Assembly (NCBI RefSeq): GCF_002931055.1 | Contig: NZ_PSXX01000001.1 | Span: 62,001 to 126,000 of the forward strand | Direction of reading: 5' to 3' | DNA: 64,000 nt | Source: Pseudoclavibacter sp. AY1H1 | Lineage (GTDB): Bacteria > Actinomycetota > Actinomycetes > Actinomycetales > Microbacteriaceae | Shown: in pieces, positions 52,260-60,623 of the stretch | Layout of the letters: each line of letters starts with the position of its first letter | Numbering within the stretch: position 1 is the first letter of the stretch | Made by a program: the position numbers and the translations under genes | Notes under the pieces: generated by a model | What the model saw: the letters and a program-made list of their open reading frames with translations, nothing else | The model's database searches: none | What the model was told of the DNA's origin: nothing

Positions 52260-52933
52260 ACCGACTCTTCTGCCGACTTGGCTGCGCGCTTCCTGTCTCG
52301 GATCGCCTCGGCGCGGCGCCTCGCCGAGTCGCTCACCCGCTGCTGCTCGCGCGAGATGGTCTCGGAGCCCTCTTCGTCTGGGTCGTCGAGGTCCTCGATG
52401 TCCTCCAGCAGGGCACGCAGCTCGGCACGGATGAAGTCCTTCGACGCCAGGTCCTTCGTGAGCACTCGGAGGGCCACGATCTCGCGCGCCAGGTACTCGA
52501 GGTCGGCGGAGTTGCGCTCCGCCCGCTGCCGGTCCTGGGCGATCTGCACCCGGTCGCGGTCGTCCTGCCGGTTCTGCGCGAGCAGCAGCATGGGGGCAGC
52601 GTAGGAGGCCTGCAGCGACAGCATCAGGGTCAAGGCGATGAAGCCGAGGTCAGCGGAGTCGAAGCGCAGCTCGATGGGGGCCATCGAGTTCCACACCACC
52701 CAGAACACGACGAAGAGCGAGAGGCCCACGAGGAAGGCCGGCGTGCCCATGGCACGCGCGAACGCCTCCATTCCCCGGCCGAATGCGTCGCTCCGGTCGT
52801 GGTCGCGGTTCTCCGAGTCATCCCCGCGCGAATCGCGCGGGTCGCGGGAGTCTCGCCGCGGCTTCGGCCGAGGGCGTCGGAGATGCAGGCCCTTCACCTT
52901 GGGGCGCTCGAGATCGTCTTCACGACGTGCCAT
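52256..52933 (-). CDS. DUF1003 membrane protein
   Basis: A 225-residue protein. The first 50 residues are extremely charged, with Arg-Asp-Ser repeats (DSRDPRDSRGDD). Two transmembrane helices (PAFLVGLSLFVVFWVVWNS; GFIALTLMLSLQASYAAPML) form the DUF1003 core with the conserved QNRQDDRDR segment between them and the cytoplasm; the C-terminus is a charged coiled coil. Function unknown. It overlaps the MgtE-like gene upstream by 14 bases and mrp downstream by 4, so the three are coupled; the trio is conserved in M. tuberculosis (around Rv1229c-Rv1232c). Confidence 0.88.
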   Translation of the reverse strand: MARREDDLERPKVKGLHLRRPRPKPRRDSRDPRDSRGDDSENRDHDRSDAFGRGMEAFARAMGTPAFLVGLSLFVVFWVVWNSMAPIELRFDSADLGFIALTLMLSLQASYAAPMLLLAQNRQDDRDRVQIAQDRQRAERNSADLEYLAREIVALRVLTKDLASKDFIRAELRALLEDIEDLDDPDEEGSETISREQQRVSDSARRRAEAIRDRKRAAKSAEESV

Positions 52934-54260
52934 GAGTCCTCCGGGCGGCTGGAGAGTTGGCTGGGGCGGTGACGACGCGCTTGGTGCCCACGCGCTGGGA
53001 GACGCGACTGGGGACGACCTCGCCCTCGGCGTCGACCTGACGCCAGTCCTCCGGCAGGAGGTGGTCGAGGACGTCGTCGATGGTCACGACGCCGACGAGG
53101 CGGTGCGCGTCGTCGATGACGGGAAGTGCGACGAGGTCGTAGCTCGCGAGGACACGCGCCACCTCGGCGTCACGCATCGTCGTGGGCGCAGGTTCCATCT
53201 CGCGGTCCAGGATCGTATCGAGTCGTTCGTGCGGGGGATATCTGAGGAGCCGCTGGAAGTGGACGAGGCCCAGGTAGCGCCCCGTTGGCGGCTCGTAGGG
53301 GGAGAGGGTCACGAAGACGCTCGTCGCGAGCGCCGCGGGGAGGTCCTTGCGGCGGATGAGCACCAGCGCCTCGGCGACCGTCGCGTCGCCGGGCAGGATG
53401 ACCGGGTCCGTCGTCATCAGGCCGCCGGCGGTGTCGGGGGCGAACTCGAGGAGCATGCGAACCTCTTCGGCCTCCTCCGGGTCCATGCGCTGCAGGAGCG
53501 CCTCGCTCTTGACCGCGTCGAGCTTCGCGACGAGGTCGGCGGCGTCGTCTGGCTGCATGCGGTCGAGCACGTCGGCCGCGTGCTCCTCGTCGAGCCACTC
53601 GATGATCGTGACCTGGTCGGACTCGCGCATCTCCTCGAGCACGTCCGCCAGCCGCTCGTCCGGCAGCATGCTGACGACCTCCTTGAGGCGTGCATCCGGC
53701 AGGTCGAGGAGCGCGGTGGCGAAGTCGCTCGGCTTCATGTCCGAGTGCGCGGTCAGGAACTGCGTCGCCGCCTGCTGCTCGCCGATCGTGAGCTCAGGAG
53801 TGACCTCTCCCCATGGCGCGAAACGGGTCGGCCCCGTCCCGAACAGCTGCTTGCTCTTGCGGGGCAGGCGCACGAAGAGCTGGCCGACGCTCCAGTTCCC
53901 CTGCGCGTCCTCCTCGATCTGCACGTCCTCGATGGTCCCGGATGCCGTGCCGTCGTTGAACGTGACGGCGCGGTCGGCGAGGTCCGCGAGGACACGCACC
54001 TCCTGCCCGTGCTGCACGAAGGGCCGAGAGTCGATCTCGCCGCTCACGACGATCTGACCGGACCCGATCGACTCCACCTGGCGGATGGGGATGAAGATCA
54101 GGCGTTTGCTCTTCGTCTCGACGACGAGCCCGTTGACGCGCGGAGAATGTGCCGCGCGGTACTCGACGATGACATCGCGGACCTTGCCGATCCGGTCGCC
54201 GTCTTCGTCGAAGACGGGGCACGCGGAAAGACGCGCTGTAAAGACCTTGGAGACGCTCAC
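52920..54260 (-). CDS. PRC-barrel/MgtE-N/CBS regulatory protein without transport domain
   Basis: A 446-residue soluble protein. Residues about 1-150 contain PRC-barrel-like segments (DRIGKVRDVIVEYRAAHSPR); residues about 165-285 form the MgtE N-terminal helical domain (ALLDLPDARLKEVVSMLPDE; EEHAADVLDRMQPDDAADLV); two CBS domains follow, to about residue 415. This is the magnesium-sensing half of MgtE without its membrane channel. It may sense Mg2+ or nucleotides and act with the DUF1003 membrane protein encoded next; that is inference. Start GTG at 54260. Confidence 0.88.
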   Translation of the reverse strand: MSVSKVFTARLSACPVFDEDGDRIGKVRDVIVEYRAAHSPRVNGLVVETKSKRLIFIPIRQVESIGSGQIVVSGEIDSRPFVQHGQEVRVLADLADRAVTFNDGTASGTIEDVQIEEDAQGNWSVGQLFVRLPRKSKQLFGTGPTRFAPWGEVTPELTIGEQQAATQFLTAHSDMKPSDFATALLDLPDARLKEVVSMLPDERLADVLEEMRESDQVTIIEWLDEEHAADVLDRMQPDDAADLVAKLDAVKSEALLQRMDPEEAEEVRMLLEFAPDTAGGLMTTDPVILPGDATVAEALVLIRRKDLPAALATSVFVTLSPYEPPTGRYLGLVHFQRLLRYPPHERLDTILDREMEPAPTTMRDAEVARVLASYDLVALPVIDDAHRLVGVVTIDDVLDHLLPEDWRQVDAEGEVVPSRVSQRVGTKRVVTAPANSPAARRTHGTS

Positions 54261-54344
54261 GGGCCAATGGTAGTCGCCGCGGGCGGCTCGCCAGCCAACA
54301 GCGAACATGTGACCGGTCCGCCGCCATTCCAAGGCACGTGCTGA

Positions 54345-54350
54345 GAGAAT
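54345..54350 (+). promoter_or_regulatory. GAGAAT -10-like element for stress protein gene
   Basis: GAGAAT preceded by TGA (extended -10 form) ends 6 bases before the ATG at 54357; GGGGG in the spacer could instead help ribosome binding. Confidence 0.4.
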
Positions 54351-54356
54351 GGGGGC

Positions 54357-55130
54357 ATGACAACCCCAGGCACGACGACACGTGGCGCCCGCAGCCGGTT
54401 CCCCAAGGTTCCCGAGGGAGACGTGATCGCCAGCCTCGACAGCTACGAGGCTGCTCGCGCCGTCGTGGACGGCCTCGCGAAGCAGGACTTCCCGGTCTCG
54501 ACCGTCTCCATCCTGGGCAGCCACCTGCGCACCGTCGAGCGCGTCACGGGCCGCATGTCGTTCGGCAAGGCCGCGCTCGGCGCCGTCGGCACGGGTGTGA
54601 TGCTCGGCCTCTTCGTCGGGCTCCTCGTGCTCATCATCACTCCCGGGGTCGGCTTCGAGACGCTCATCGCGATCCTCCCGGTCGCGATCGGCTTCTCCGT
54701 GATCTGGAGCGTCATCGGCTACGCGCTCAACCCGCAGCGCCGGCAGTTCACGTCGGTCATGCAGGTCGTCGCGACCCACTTCGACGTCGTCGTTCCCCGT
54801 GAGCACGCGGCGAAGGCGCGTGGCCTCGTCGGAACGCCGCAGGGGGCAGTCGGCGTCACGCCAGCCCAGCAGGCGCAAGGCGAGCCCGCCGTCGCTGCAC
54901 GTCCCGCGCCGCTCGCCCCTGAGGCGCCTCAGCAGGCTCCCGCCGCCGCGCACACCCCCGGTGCCGAGCCGGCACCGGCCGGTCAGGCGGTGCCGACTCC
55001 CGAGGCGCATGAGCCGGCGGCACCCCGTCGCACCTACTCGGAGGCGCAGGCGGAGATGCGACGCCTCGAGCGCGAGCGGCGAGCCAAGCAGGCCGCGGAG
55101 GACCGCTCCGGGCCGAGCGCGCAGTCCTGA
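54357..55130 (+). CDS. General stress protein 17M-like domain membrane protein
   Basis: A 257-residue protein. The N-terminal part (DVIASLDSYEAARAVVDGLA; VSTVSILGSHLRTVERVTG) resembles the general stress protein 17M domain; two membrane helices follow at about residues 75-120 (GTGVMLGLFVGLLVLIITPG; LIAILPVAIGFSVIWSVIG), and the last 110 residues are Pro/Ala-rich and end in a charged coiled coil. It corresponds to Rv1234 by position and type. Function unknown. It diverges from the MgtE-N/CBS gene. Confidence 0.83.
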   Translation: MTTPGTTTRGARSRFPKVPEGDVIASLDSYEAARAVVDGLAKQDFPVSTVSILGSHLRTVERVTGRMSFGKAALGAVGTGVMLGLFVGLLVLIITPGVGFETLIAILPVAIGFSVIWSVIGYALNPQRRQFTSVMQVVATHFDVVVPREHAAKARGLVGTPQGAVGVTPAQQAQGEPAVAARPAPLAPEAPQQAPAAAHTPGAEPAPAGQAVPTPEAHEPAAPRRTYSEAQAEMRRLERERRAKQAAEDRSGPSAQS

Positions 55131-55151
55131 CCCGGGCGGCTCGGACCTGAG

Positions 55152-56732
55152 CTAGTCGGAGTTGCGACTCGCGAACCAGGCCTCGACCTCGTCGACGGTG
55201 CGCGGGATGCCGCGCGAGAGGTTCTCCGCTCCGTCGGCGGTCACGAGGATGTCGTCCTCGATACGCACGCCGATGCCCCTGAGCTGCTCTGGCACGGTCA
55301 GGTCGTCTGGCTGCAGGTAGAGTCCCGGCTCGATCGTGAAGACCATGCCGGCCTCGAGCACGCCGTCCAGGTAGAGCTCACGCCGCGCCTTCGCGCAGTC
55401 GTGCACGTCGATGCCGAGGTGGTGGCTCGTGCCGTGCACCATGTAGCGGCGGTAGAGCTGCTCGGCGGGGTCGCTGCTCTCGACGCCCAGCGGCATCCCC
55501 AGTTCCTGCGTGCGCGCGGCGATGACCTCCATTGCGGTGTCGTGGATGGTGCGGAAGGTGATGCCGGGGCGGACGATCGCCAGCGCCGCGTCAGCGGCAT
55601 CGAGCACGATCTCGTAGACCAGGCGCTGCTCTTCGGAGAAGCGACCAGCGACGGGGATCGTGCGGGTGATGTCCGCGGTGAAGAGCGAGTCGACCTCGAC
55701 ACCTGCATCCACCAGGATCAGCTCGCCCGCGTTCACGGCTCCTGAGTTCTTCGTCCAGTGCAGGATGCACGCGTGGCTGCCCGAGGCGGCGATCGTGTCG
55801 TAGCCCACGTCGTTGCCCTCGAGGCGGGCTCTCGCCTGGAAGACGCCTTCGACGATGCGCTCGCCACGTGGGTGCTGAGCTGCCCTCGCCAGGGAGCCGA
55901 CGATGTCGTCGAACCCGGCCGCGGTCGCGGCGACGGCCTCGCGCATCTGAGCGACCTCGTAGGAGTCCTTCACGAGCCGCAGCTCGCTGAGGTCCTGAGC
56001 GAGGAGCGCGTCCTCTGCGAGCAGGGCGTCGAACTCGGCGTCAGGCAGCGACATGGTGCGCCGAGCCTCGTCGACGCGCCCCGTCAGGTCCGGGTCCGCC
56101 TCTCGAAGCACCAGGGTGCGGGCGTCCGTCACGAGGCCGAGCTCGGAGAACTCGCTGAGATCGCGGGCAGCGACGTCGAGGTCGGCTGCGGTCTGCGCGA
56201 GCGACGGGCGCGGCCCGATCCAGAACTCGCCGATCTCGGAGTTCGCGTAGAACTCATCGCTGTCGCGGCCGGCACGCTCCCGGAAGTACACCGTGGCCTC
56301 GTGGCCGTCGTCGACCGGATCGAGGACCAGGACGGCCCCGGGCTCCGCGTCGGAACCCCATCCGGTCAGCTGCGAGAAGGCCGAGTGAGCGCGGAAGCGG
56401 TAGTCGGTGTCATTGGAGCGCTGCTTGAGGCGTCCGGCAGGCACGACGAGGCGCTCCCCGCGGTGCCGGGCCGAGATCGCCTCGCGGTGGCCGGCGGCAG
56501 TCGGGACGGAGACCCGAGCCTCGGGGAGGGGCTCGTCTCGGTCTGCCCAGCCGCGCATGATCTGCGCGCGGAAGGCGTCGCTCTTCGGAGTCGTGCTGCG
56601 GTTCTCGTTCTCGTTCGCCGGCGCTTCGGCGGGCTCGACGCCTTCTGCGGTCTCGGCAGCCTCATCGGTCGCTGGAGCGACGGCGGGGGAGGCTGTGGCG
56701 GACAGTGTGCTGGCGCGGTCGGAAGTAGTCAC
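55152..56732 (-). CDS. pepP: Aminopeptidase P family metallopeptidase
   Basis: A 526-residue Xaa-Pro aminopeptidase-like enzyme that releases N-terminal residues preceding proline. The N-terminal domain (residues about 60-230) precedes the pita-bread catalytic domain with dinuclear metal ligands in LILVDAGVEVDSLFTADITR (two Asp), HGTSHHLGIDVHD (His), MVFTIEPGLY (Glu) and GVRIEDDILVT (Glu). A disordered, acidic Ala/Glu-rich leader of about 50 residues is extra. The GTG at 56732 is preferred to 56738 because GAGAAT ends exactly 6 bases upstream. Confidence 0.93.
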   Translation of the reverse strand: MTTSDRASTLSATASPAVAPATDEAAETAEGVEPAEAPANENENRSTTPKSDAFRAQIMRGWADRDEPLPEARVSVPTAAGHREAISARHRGERLVVPAGRLKQRSNDTDYRFRAHSAFSQLTGWGSDAEPGAVLVLDPVDDGHEATVYFRERAGRDSDEFYANSEIGEFWIGPRPSLAQTAADLDVAARDLSEFSELGLVTDARTLVLREADPDLTGRVDEARRTMSLPDAEFDALLAEDALLAQDLSELRLVKDSYEVAQMREAVAATAAGFDDIVGSLARAAQHPRGERIVEGVFQARARLEGNDVGYDTIAASGSHACILHWTKNSGAVNAGELILVDAGVEVDSLFTADITRTIPVAGRFSEEQRLVYEIVLDAADAALAIVRPGITFRTIHDTAMEVIAARTQELGMPLGVESSDPAEQLYRRYMVHGTSHHLGIDVHDCAKARRELYLDGVLEAGMVFTIEPGLYLQPDDLTVPEQLRGIGVRIEDDILVTADGAENLSRGIPRTVDEVEAWFASRNSD

Positions 56733-56738
56733 CCCCAC

Positions 56739-56744
56739 ATTCTC
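56739..56744 (-). promoter_or_regulatory. GAGAAT -10-like element for aminopeptidase P gene
   Basis: GAGAAT on the minus strand ends 6 bases before the GTG at 56732. Confidence 0.4.
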
Positions 56745-56799
56745 GCGCGGAAAACTGGGTGGCGCGGTCAGCAGGACCGAACCACGAGAGCGGACAGGC

Positions 56800-57855
56800 T
56801 CAGCCCGAGGAGGAGGGGGTCAGCTGCGCGAAGACGGGACGGTGGTCGCTGCCCGCCGTGTCACGGGAGAGCAGGACCTCGAAGCCCGTGACGCTCCACT
56901 CGCTCGTCGCCATGACGCGGTCGATGTTCGCGCCCAGCAGCGGCGGCACACCTGCCGTCCACGTGCCGACGGACCCATTGCCGGTCGCGAGCGCTGCGTC
57001 AGCGCAGGCACCGAGCTGGCTCGAATCGTCGACCCCGAGGCCGGAGAGGTGATCGAGGGTCGAGTTGAAGTCGCCCGCCATGATCGTGTTGCTCGAGCAC
57101 TGCTGGGCGAGCCACTCGAGGTCGGCGTTCCACGCGTTCATGTTGCCGGGAGTCGGGGAGACCGGATGCGCCGCGATGATCGTCGGCCCGTCGCCATCCA
57201 CGGGCACCGCGATGACGGTCGGCAGCGTGCTCGTGTCGCCCCGATCGGTCACGACCTCGTAGTCGCCGAGCTCAGGGGAGATGAGCAGCGTCGTGGAGGT
57301 CGCCTTGTAGTCCTCGTCGACCGTGTGCGTGTGCACCCACATCGGGGAACCCGCCTCGGACATCTGGGCCGCGATCTCCACGCCGAGCTCCTCCGTCGTC
57401 TCGGGCAGCACCACGACATCGGCGCCGACCTCGACGGCCAGCTCGGCGATCGAAGGAGATCCGGGCGCATCGCCGCGGGTGTTCCAGCTGAGGATGTTGA
57501 TGCTCTCCGGCGAATCGCTCCCCGCGACGGGGGAGCCGAGACCCCGGTCGACGAGCACCGCCGCCGTCGACGCGACGAAGATCGCGATGACGAGGGTCGT
57601 CATCCCGAGCACCGCACGTGCCTTGCGGGAAGCCAGGACCGGGATGAGGAGCAGCAGCATGATCGCCGTCGCGCCGATCGCCACGGGAAGCCTGAAGGAG
57701 ATCGCCTGGGCCACGAGCGGCGACCGCTGCAGGTCCAGGAGCTGGGGCCAGCCGAGCACGACCGCCGCCGCGAGCGCGATGAGCCCGAGGACGAGCCCCG
57801 CCGCCCGGTAACCGGCGATCGAGGATCTTCTGCGTGGTGGTGAGGTACTCGGCAT
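56800..57855 (-). CDS. Endonuclease/exonuclease/phosphatase family membrane protein
   Basis: A 351-residue protein with three N-terminal membrane helices (residues about 15-105) and an extracytoplasmic EEP-fold domain: ILSWNTRGDAPGSPSI (Asn), VVVLPETTEELG (Glu), IMAGDFNSTLDH (Asp, Asn) and GSDHRPVFAQL (Asp-His). These are the catalytic landmarks of Mg2+-dependent phosphodiesterases or phosphatases. A role on lipids or polymers outside the cell is possible but not shown. The ATG at 57855 follows TACGCT by 9 bases and a GGGGCGG stretch. Confidence 0.88.
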   Translation of the reverse strand: MPSTSPPRRRSSIAGYRAAGLVLGLIALAAAVVLGWPQLLDLQRSPLVAQAISFRLPVAIGATAIMLLLLIPVLASRKARAVLGMTTLVIAIFVASTAAVLVDRGLGSPVAGSDSPESINILSWNTRGDAPGSPSIAELAVEVGADVVVLPETTEELGVEIAAQMSEAGSPMWVHTHTVDEDYKATSTTLLISPELGDYEVVTDRGDTSTLPTVIAVPVDGDGPTIIAAHPVSPTPGNMNAWNADLEWLAQQCSSNTIMAGDFNSTLDHLSGLGVDDSSQLGACADAALATGNGSVGTWTAGVPPLLGANIDRVMATSEWSVTGFEVLLSRDTAGSDHRPVFAQLTPSSSG

Positions 57856-57941
57856 GACCGCCCCAGCGTAGTCTGCGTCGACAGGGGAGGCTGGGAGGCG
57901 CATGGCGATTGCCCATCCGAGCCCTGTGCTTTGATCGGAGC

Positions 57942-58817
57942 ATGACCACCTTCGACAAGCCAGGCATCGACCTCCACACCCACTCGGTGGTCTCCGACGG
58001 GACCGAGGCGCCAGGGGAGGTCATCCGGCAGGCGGCGAGAGCCGGCCTCGAGGCAGTCGCGCTCACCGACCACGACACGACGGCAGGCTGGGCACAGGCC
58101 CGGGTCGCCGCGCTCGACGTGGGCATCACCTTCATCCCGGGCATCGAGTTCTCCTCGCAGCTCAACCACGCCAGCGTGCACGTGCTCGGGTACCTCATCG
58201 ATCCCGCAGACGAGGTCATGCTCGCCGAGATGCAGCAGGTGCGCGAGTCGCGTGTCTCGCGAGCCGAGCGCATGGTGCAGATGATCGGCGGTGACCACGA
58301 CCTCAGCTGGGACGACGTCCTCGCCGTCACGGAGCCTGGGGCGACGGTGGGACGGCCGCACATCGCCGACGCGCTCGTCGCGAAGGGCCTCGTCGAGAGC
58401 CGAGTCGCCGCCTTCGAGACGATCCTCCACTGGCGCGGCGGCTACTACGTGGCGCACTACGCCCCGAGCCCCTTCGACGCGGTCAAGCTCATTCGCCGAG
58501 CGGGCGGCGTCCCCGTCCTCGCGCACCCGGGATCGAGGGGGAGGCGCGGCATGGACACGGAGACCCTCGAGGGCCTGATCGAGGCGGGCCTCGGCGGCCT
58601 CGAGGTCGGGCACCGCGAGAACGACGCAGCCAGCAGAGCGATCCTCCTCGAGGTCGCCGCGCGTCACGATCTGATCATCACCGGATCCAGCGACTACCAC
58701 GGGACCGGAAAGCCCAACCAGCTCGGAGAGAACACGACCGAGCTCGGGCAGCTGCGGCGCATCATCGAACAGGCCACGGGGAGTGAACCCGTGCGCGGCG
58801 CGGGGCTGCGGCTGTAG
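57942..58817 (+). CDS. PHP domain phosphoesterase
   Basis: A 291-residue PHP-family metal phosphoesterase. Ligand motifs appear in order: GIDLHTHSVVSDG (two His), ALTDHDTTAGW (Asp, His), PGIEFSSQ (Glu), GGVPVLAHPGS (His) and SSDYHGTGKPNQLG (Asp, His). The closest characterised relatives hydrolyse 3',5'-nucleoside bisphosphates or act as 5'-exoribonucleases, so a nucleotide-recycling or RNA-trimming role is likely. The ATG at 57942 is preceded by GGAG; an upstream ATG at 57909 is unlikely. Confidence 0.9.
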   Translation: MTTFDKPGIDLHTHSVVSDGTEAPGEVIRQAARAGLEAVALTDHDTTAGWAQARVAALDVGITFIPGIEFSSQLNHASVHVLGYLIDPADEVMLAEMQQVRESRVSRAERMVQMIGGDHDLSWDDVLAVTEPGATVGRPHIADALVAKGLVESRVAAFETILHWRGGYYVAHYAPSPFDAVKLIRRAGGVPVLAHPGSRGRRGMDTETLEGLIEAGLGGLEVGHRENDAASRAILLEVAARHDLIITGSSDYHGTGKPNQLGENTTELGQLRRIIEQATGSEPVRGAGLRL

Positions 58818-58873
58818 AGGCCGCCACCCGCTGACCGGCTCCGTCGACCCTTCGCGCGAGACGCCAGACGGCA

Positions 58874-58903
58874 AACGGCGCCGAGCGGATGCTCGGCGCC
58901 GTT
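58874..58903. terminator. Bidirectional terminator between PHP and DEAD-box genes
   Basis: A perfect 13-base-pair inverted repeat (58874-58886 with 58891-58903) with a 4-base loop between convergent genes. Confidence 0.8.
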
Positions 58904-58924
58904 GCGCGGTTCGTGCCTCGAACG

Positions 58925-60424
58925 CTACTCGCTGGCCTGGGACTCCTGGCGCGGGGCGCCGGACTCGCTGCCGGACCCGCCACGACGGCGGCGACGGCGC
59001 CGAGCCGGACGCTCTGCCCCGGCCTCGCCAGCAGGCTGCTCGCCGGCGGCGGATGACTCGGTGCTCGGAGCGGCTTGGGCCGGAGCCGCAGCTGCGTCGT
59101 CGCTGCGGCGACGCGAGCGCGAGCGCGCCGGACGATCGACGGAGCCTCGTGAGCTGGAGCCACGGTCGCCGCGTTCTCCGCTGCGTTCTCCGCCGCGTTC
59201 TCCGGTGTGACGGCTGCCGGGCGACTGCACCTCGCGCTTCGGCGCAGCGATGCGTCCCTTCGTGCCCTCGGGGATGCGCATGTCGGCGTAGAAGTGCGGC
59301 GAGGACGAGTACGTCTCGACGGGCTCTTCTGCACCGAGCTCGAGTGCCTTCGAGATGAGCGCCCACTTGTGCAGGTCGTCCCAGTCGATGAAGGTCACGG
59401 CGATGCCCGTGTTGCCGGCGCGCCCCGTGCGGCCGACTCGGTGGAGGTAGGCCTTCTCGTCTTCCGGGATGGTGTGGTTGATGACGTGCGAGACATCGTC
59501 GACATCGATGCCGCGGGCCGCGACGTCGGTCGCGATGAGCACGTCCTTCTTGCCGGCTTTGAACGCGGCCATGGCACGCTCGCGCTGCTCCTGGTTGAGG
59601 TCGCCGTGCACGGCTGCCGCCTTGAACCCACGGTCGGTGAGCTCCTCCATGAGCTTCGCAGCTGCGCGCTTGGTGCGCGTGAAGATGACGGTCTTGCCGC
59701 GACCCTCGGCCTGCAGGATGCGGGCGATCATCTCGTCCTTGTCGAGCGGGTGAGCGCGGTAGATGACGTGCTCGATGTTCGCCTGCGTGATGCCCTCATC
59801 CGGGTCAGTCGCGCGGATGTGGATCGGCTTCGTCATGAAGCGACGGGCCAGCGCGACGATCGGGCCGGGCATCGTCGCCGAGAAGAGCATGGTGTGGCGG
59901 GTCGCCGGCGTCTGCGCGAAGAGGCGCTCGATGTCGGAGAGGAAGCCGAGGTCGAGCATCTTGTCGGCCTCGTCGAGCACCATCTCACGCACGTTGGAGA
60001 GGTTGAGCATGCGCTGCTGCGCGAGGTCGAGGAGGCGGCCAGGCGTGCCGACGACGATCTGAGCGCCGGCCTTGAGCTGCTCGATCTGGCCCTCGTAGGC
60101 CTTGCCGCCGTAGATCGGGACGACGGTGGTGCTGCGCCCGGTGACGGCGATCTGCAGGTCTTCGTAGACCTGGACGGCGAGTTCGCGCGTTGGCACGACG
60201 ACAAGCGCCTGGACGCCGTGAGCCGGGTCGAGGCCGAGTCGCTGGATGAGCGGGAGGCCGAAGCCGAAGGTCTTGCCAGTGCCCGTCTTGGCCTGGCCGA
60301 TGATGTCCTGCCCGCTGAGCGCGAGAGGAATCGTCTGCTCCTGAATGGGGAACGGCTCGGTGATGCCGTGTCCCTCGAGCGCCGAGACGATGTCGGCATC
60401 GATGGAAAGGTCGGAGAACTTCAC
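58925..60424 (-). CDS. rhlE: DEAD-box RNA helicase
   Basis: A 499-residue ATP-dependent RNA helicase. Motifs: Q motif (FPIQEQTIPLAL), I AKTGTGKTFGFGLPL, Ia VPTRELAVQV, Ib TPGRLLDL, II LDEADKML, III FSATM, V DVAARGIDV and VI HRVGRTGRAG. The C-terminal 100 residues are basic and low-complexity, with GER/GDR-type repeats and Arg clusters, probably binding RNA. It likely acts in RNA degradation or ribosome maturation. By context it matches Rv3211 (rhlE). The GTG at 60424 gives the standard KFSDLSID start. Confidence 0.94.
   Translation of the reverse strand: MKFSDLSIDADIVSALEGHGITEPFPIQEQTIPLALSGQDIIGQAKTGTGKTFGFGLPLIQRLGLDPAHGVQALVVVPTRELAVQVYEDLQIAVTGRSTTVVPIYGGKAYEGQIEQLKAGAQIVVGTPGRLLDLAQQRMLNLSNVREMVLDEADKMLDLGFLSDIERLFAQTPATRHTMLFSATMPGPIVALARRFMTKPIHIRATDPDEGITQANIEHVIYRAHPLDKDEMIARILQAEGRGKTVIFTRTKRAAAKLMEELTDRGFKAAAVHGDLNQEQRERAMAAFKAGKKDVLIATDVAARGIDVDDVSHVINHTIPEDEKAYLHRVGRTGRAGNTGIAVTFIDWDDLHKWALISKALELGAEEPVETYSSSPHFYADMRIPEGTKGRIAAPKREVQSPGSRHTGERGGERSGERGDRGSSSRGSVDRPARSRSRRRSDDAAAAPAQAAPSTESSAAGEQPAGEAGAERPARRRRRRRGGSGSESGAPRQESQASE
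59171..59206 (-). repeat. Three tandem 12-base coding repeats in the helicase gene
   Basis: Three 12-base units, nearly identical, encode the Gly-Glu-Arg-rich repeats of the helicase tail on the minus strand. Confidence 0.7.
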
Positions 60425-60611
60425 GAGTGAAACGCCCTGTCTGCAATTGTGGGATGCGCCCGGGAAGTCGAAGGGCGCCGAACGGCCGCGGTCGCGGCAT
60501 CGCCACAGTCTAGCGAATACCTTGAATTCGGTCCTCAGCACGCCCGCGCATCCGTTCTTCGCCCGGAAACGGTCTGCACGGACCTGCGACGAAGGGAACT
60601 TCTCTGGCACA

Positions 60612-60617
60612 TAGGAT
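60612..60617 (+). promoter_or_regulatory. -10 element for ferritin-like gene
   Basis: TAGGAT ends 6 bases before the GTG at 60624. Confidence 0.5.
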
Positions 60618-60623
60618 GAGCGT

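Noticed and set aside
59171-59206. Short tandem repeats considered as a CRISPR-like array
   Set aside because: Units are 12 bases with no spacers and encode the Gly-Glu-Arg tail of the DEAD-box helicase.
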